NCBI GenBank assembly: GCA_900754695.1
Contig: CAAEDU010000035.1
Coordinates: forward strand, 1-6,570
Reading direction: 5' to 3'
Length of the DNA stretch: 6,570 nt
DNA from: Clostridia bacterium
GTDB lineage: Bacteria > Bacillota > Clostridia > Christensenellales > CAG-917
The notes under the pieces are model-generated. The model was given only the letters and a program-made list of their open reading frames with translations. It was not told the origin of the DNA and did not search any database. Position 1 is the first letter of the stretch; every line of letters begins with the position of its first letter. Made by a program: the position numbers and the translations under genes. This document shows, piece after piece, positions 6,286 to 6,570 of the stretch.

Positions 6286-6326
6286 CACTCGGGGACGCTC
6301 CGAATGAGTTTCGTCGCAAGTGAGCC
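6286..6326 (+). repeat. Right copy of the dispersed ~42-bp intergenic element
   Basis: It matches 193-234 in the same orientation, with the shared blocks cggggacgct, cgaatgag and ttcgtc. It sits just upstream of the operon promoter, as the left copy sits upstream of the lipoprotein promoter. Confidence 0.55.
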
Positions 6327-6410
6327 TCGCCCGCGTCGCGATCCGCGCGTGTTCGTCGCCGTGCGCCGTTCCACGGCGGTCGGCTCGCCTGTCGCGCGGT
6401 CGCTCCTTAT

Positions 6411-6492
6411 CACGTCGTGAAAATGCGAGACACTCGTTCGCTCCGCGTTTTCAATGAAAACTATCCGCTCTCTCGCTCATTTTCACTCCGTG
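6411..6492. repeat. 82-bp imperfect palindrome with inner hairpin
   Basis: The outer arms are 6411-6430 and 6471-6492: cacg pairs with cgtg, gtgaaaatg (6417-6425) pairs with cattttcac (6478-6486), and cgaga pairs with tctcg. Two mismatches and a 2-nt bulge interrupt them. The 40-bp centre holds its own hairpin, gttttc (6447-6452) with gaaaac (6456-6461). Size and shape fit a REP/MITE-like element or a structured RNA. There is no coding capacity. Confidence 0.6.
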
Positions 6493-6494
6493 TA

Positions 6495-6552
6495 GTGGGG
6501 GTATTATACCCCCACACCCCCTTGCGAGGGTATTATGCCCTCGCGCTCCCAT
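6495..6552. repeat. Two tandem 29-bp hairpin units sharing a GGGTATTAT core
   Basis: Unit 1 (6495-6523) and unit 2 (6524-6552) agree at 21 of 29 bases. Each begins with a 21-bp palindrome whose stems are gtgggggtat/atacccccac and gcgagggtat/atgccctcgc around a central T. At stem positions 2/20 and 4/18 the units differ on both sides so that pairing is kept. Confidence 0.7.
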
Positions 6553-6570
6553 GCTATTTGTTTATAGCTC

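Larger units (their letters stand above)
6257..6570. other. Non-coding right flank with repeats and palindromes
   Basis: There is no convincing gene on either strand. The content from left to right is a copy of the dispersed element (6286-6326), a 7-bp-stem hairpin (cgccgtg 6357-6363 with cacggcg 6372-6378), an 82-bp imperfect palindrome, two tandem 29-bp hairpin units, and a last small hairpin gctat/atagc (6553-6557 with 6564-6568) at the window edge. Confidence 0.7.

Noticed and set aside
6168..6413. 82-residue N-terminal extension of the symporter
   Set aside because: The extension is Arg-rich and does not resemble GPH proteins, which start near KLGLKSYIGYG. A good promoter (6256-6228) and a repeat element lie inside it, so translation should begin at 6167 (or 6179).
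6495..6515. TATAAT on the minus strand inside the first tandem palindrome, as a promoter
   Set aside because: The bases at the proper -35 distance read ACCCTC, nothing like TTGACA, and no gene begins shortly downstream. The match is explained by the palindrome core.
6495..6552. Tandem units as a CRISPR array
   Set aside because: The units are directly adjacent palindromes without spacers, only two copies are present, and no cas gene is nearby.

Overview
The window looks like chromosomal DNA from an anaerobic, probably gut-associated member of the Bacillota (Clostridia, perhaps the Christensenellales side). This is an inference. It rests on sigma-A promoters matching the TTGACA/TATAAT consensus, a strong AGGAGG ribosome binding site, a lipoprotein carrying InlB-type B-repeats, and a moderately high GC content. 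No marker gene here settles the taxonomy.

Layout: positions 1-358 are non-coding and packed with short hairpins and repeat fragments. A clear sigma-A promoter (365-392) then drives a plus-strand gene for a large surface lipoprotein (459-2969). It has a lipobox, two clear and one degenerate InlB-type modules, and about ten GLUG-like repeats of about 31 residues. Two strong hairpins (3010-3079) form a two-way terminator between convergent genes. On the minus strand a two-gene operon reads from right to left. A promoter at 6256-6228 comes first, followed by a GPH-family (MelB-like) sugar:cation symporter (6167-4581). A C-type sulfatase without a signal peptide (4584-3178) follows, and its start codon overlaps the symporter stop as ATGA. 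The right flank (about 6257-6570) is non-coding. It holds a repeat element related to one in the left flank, an 82-bp imperfect palindrome, and two tandem 29-bp hairpin units whose stems differ by compensatory changes.

Working model (inference): the symporter brings a small sulfated sugar or other organosulfate into the cytoplasm, and the translationally coupled sulfatase removes the sulfate there. The sulfatase needs a formylglycine-generating enzyme encoded elsewhere, expected to be the radical-SAM anSME type in an anaerobe. The lipoprotein is convergent and separately promoted, so a role in binding glycan or host surface is possible but not shown. No CRISPR array, tRNA, rRNA, transposase or phage gene is visible. 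The least explained material is the structured repeat DNA on both flanks.
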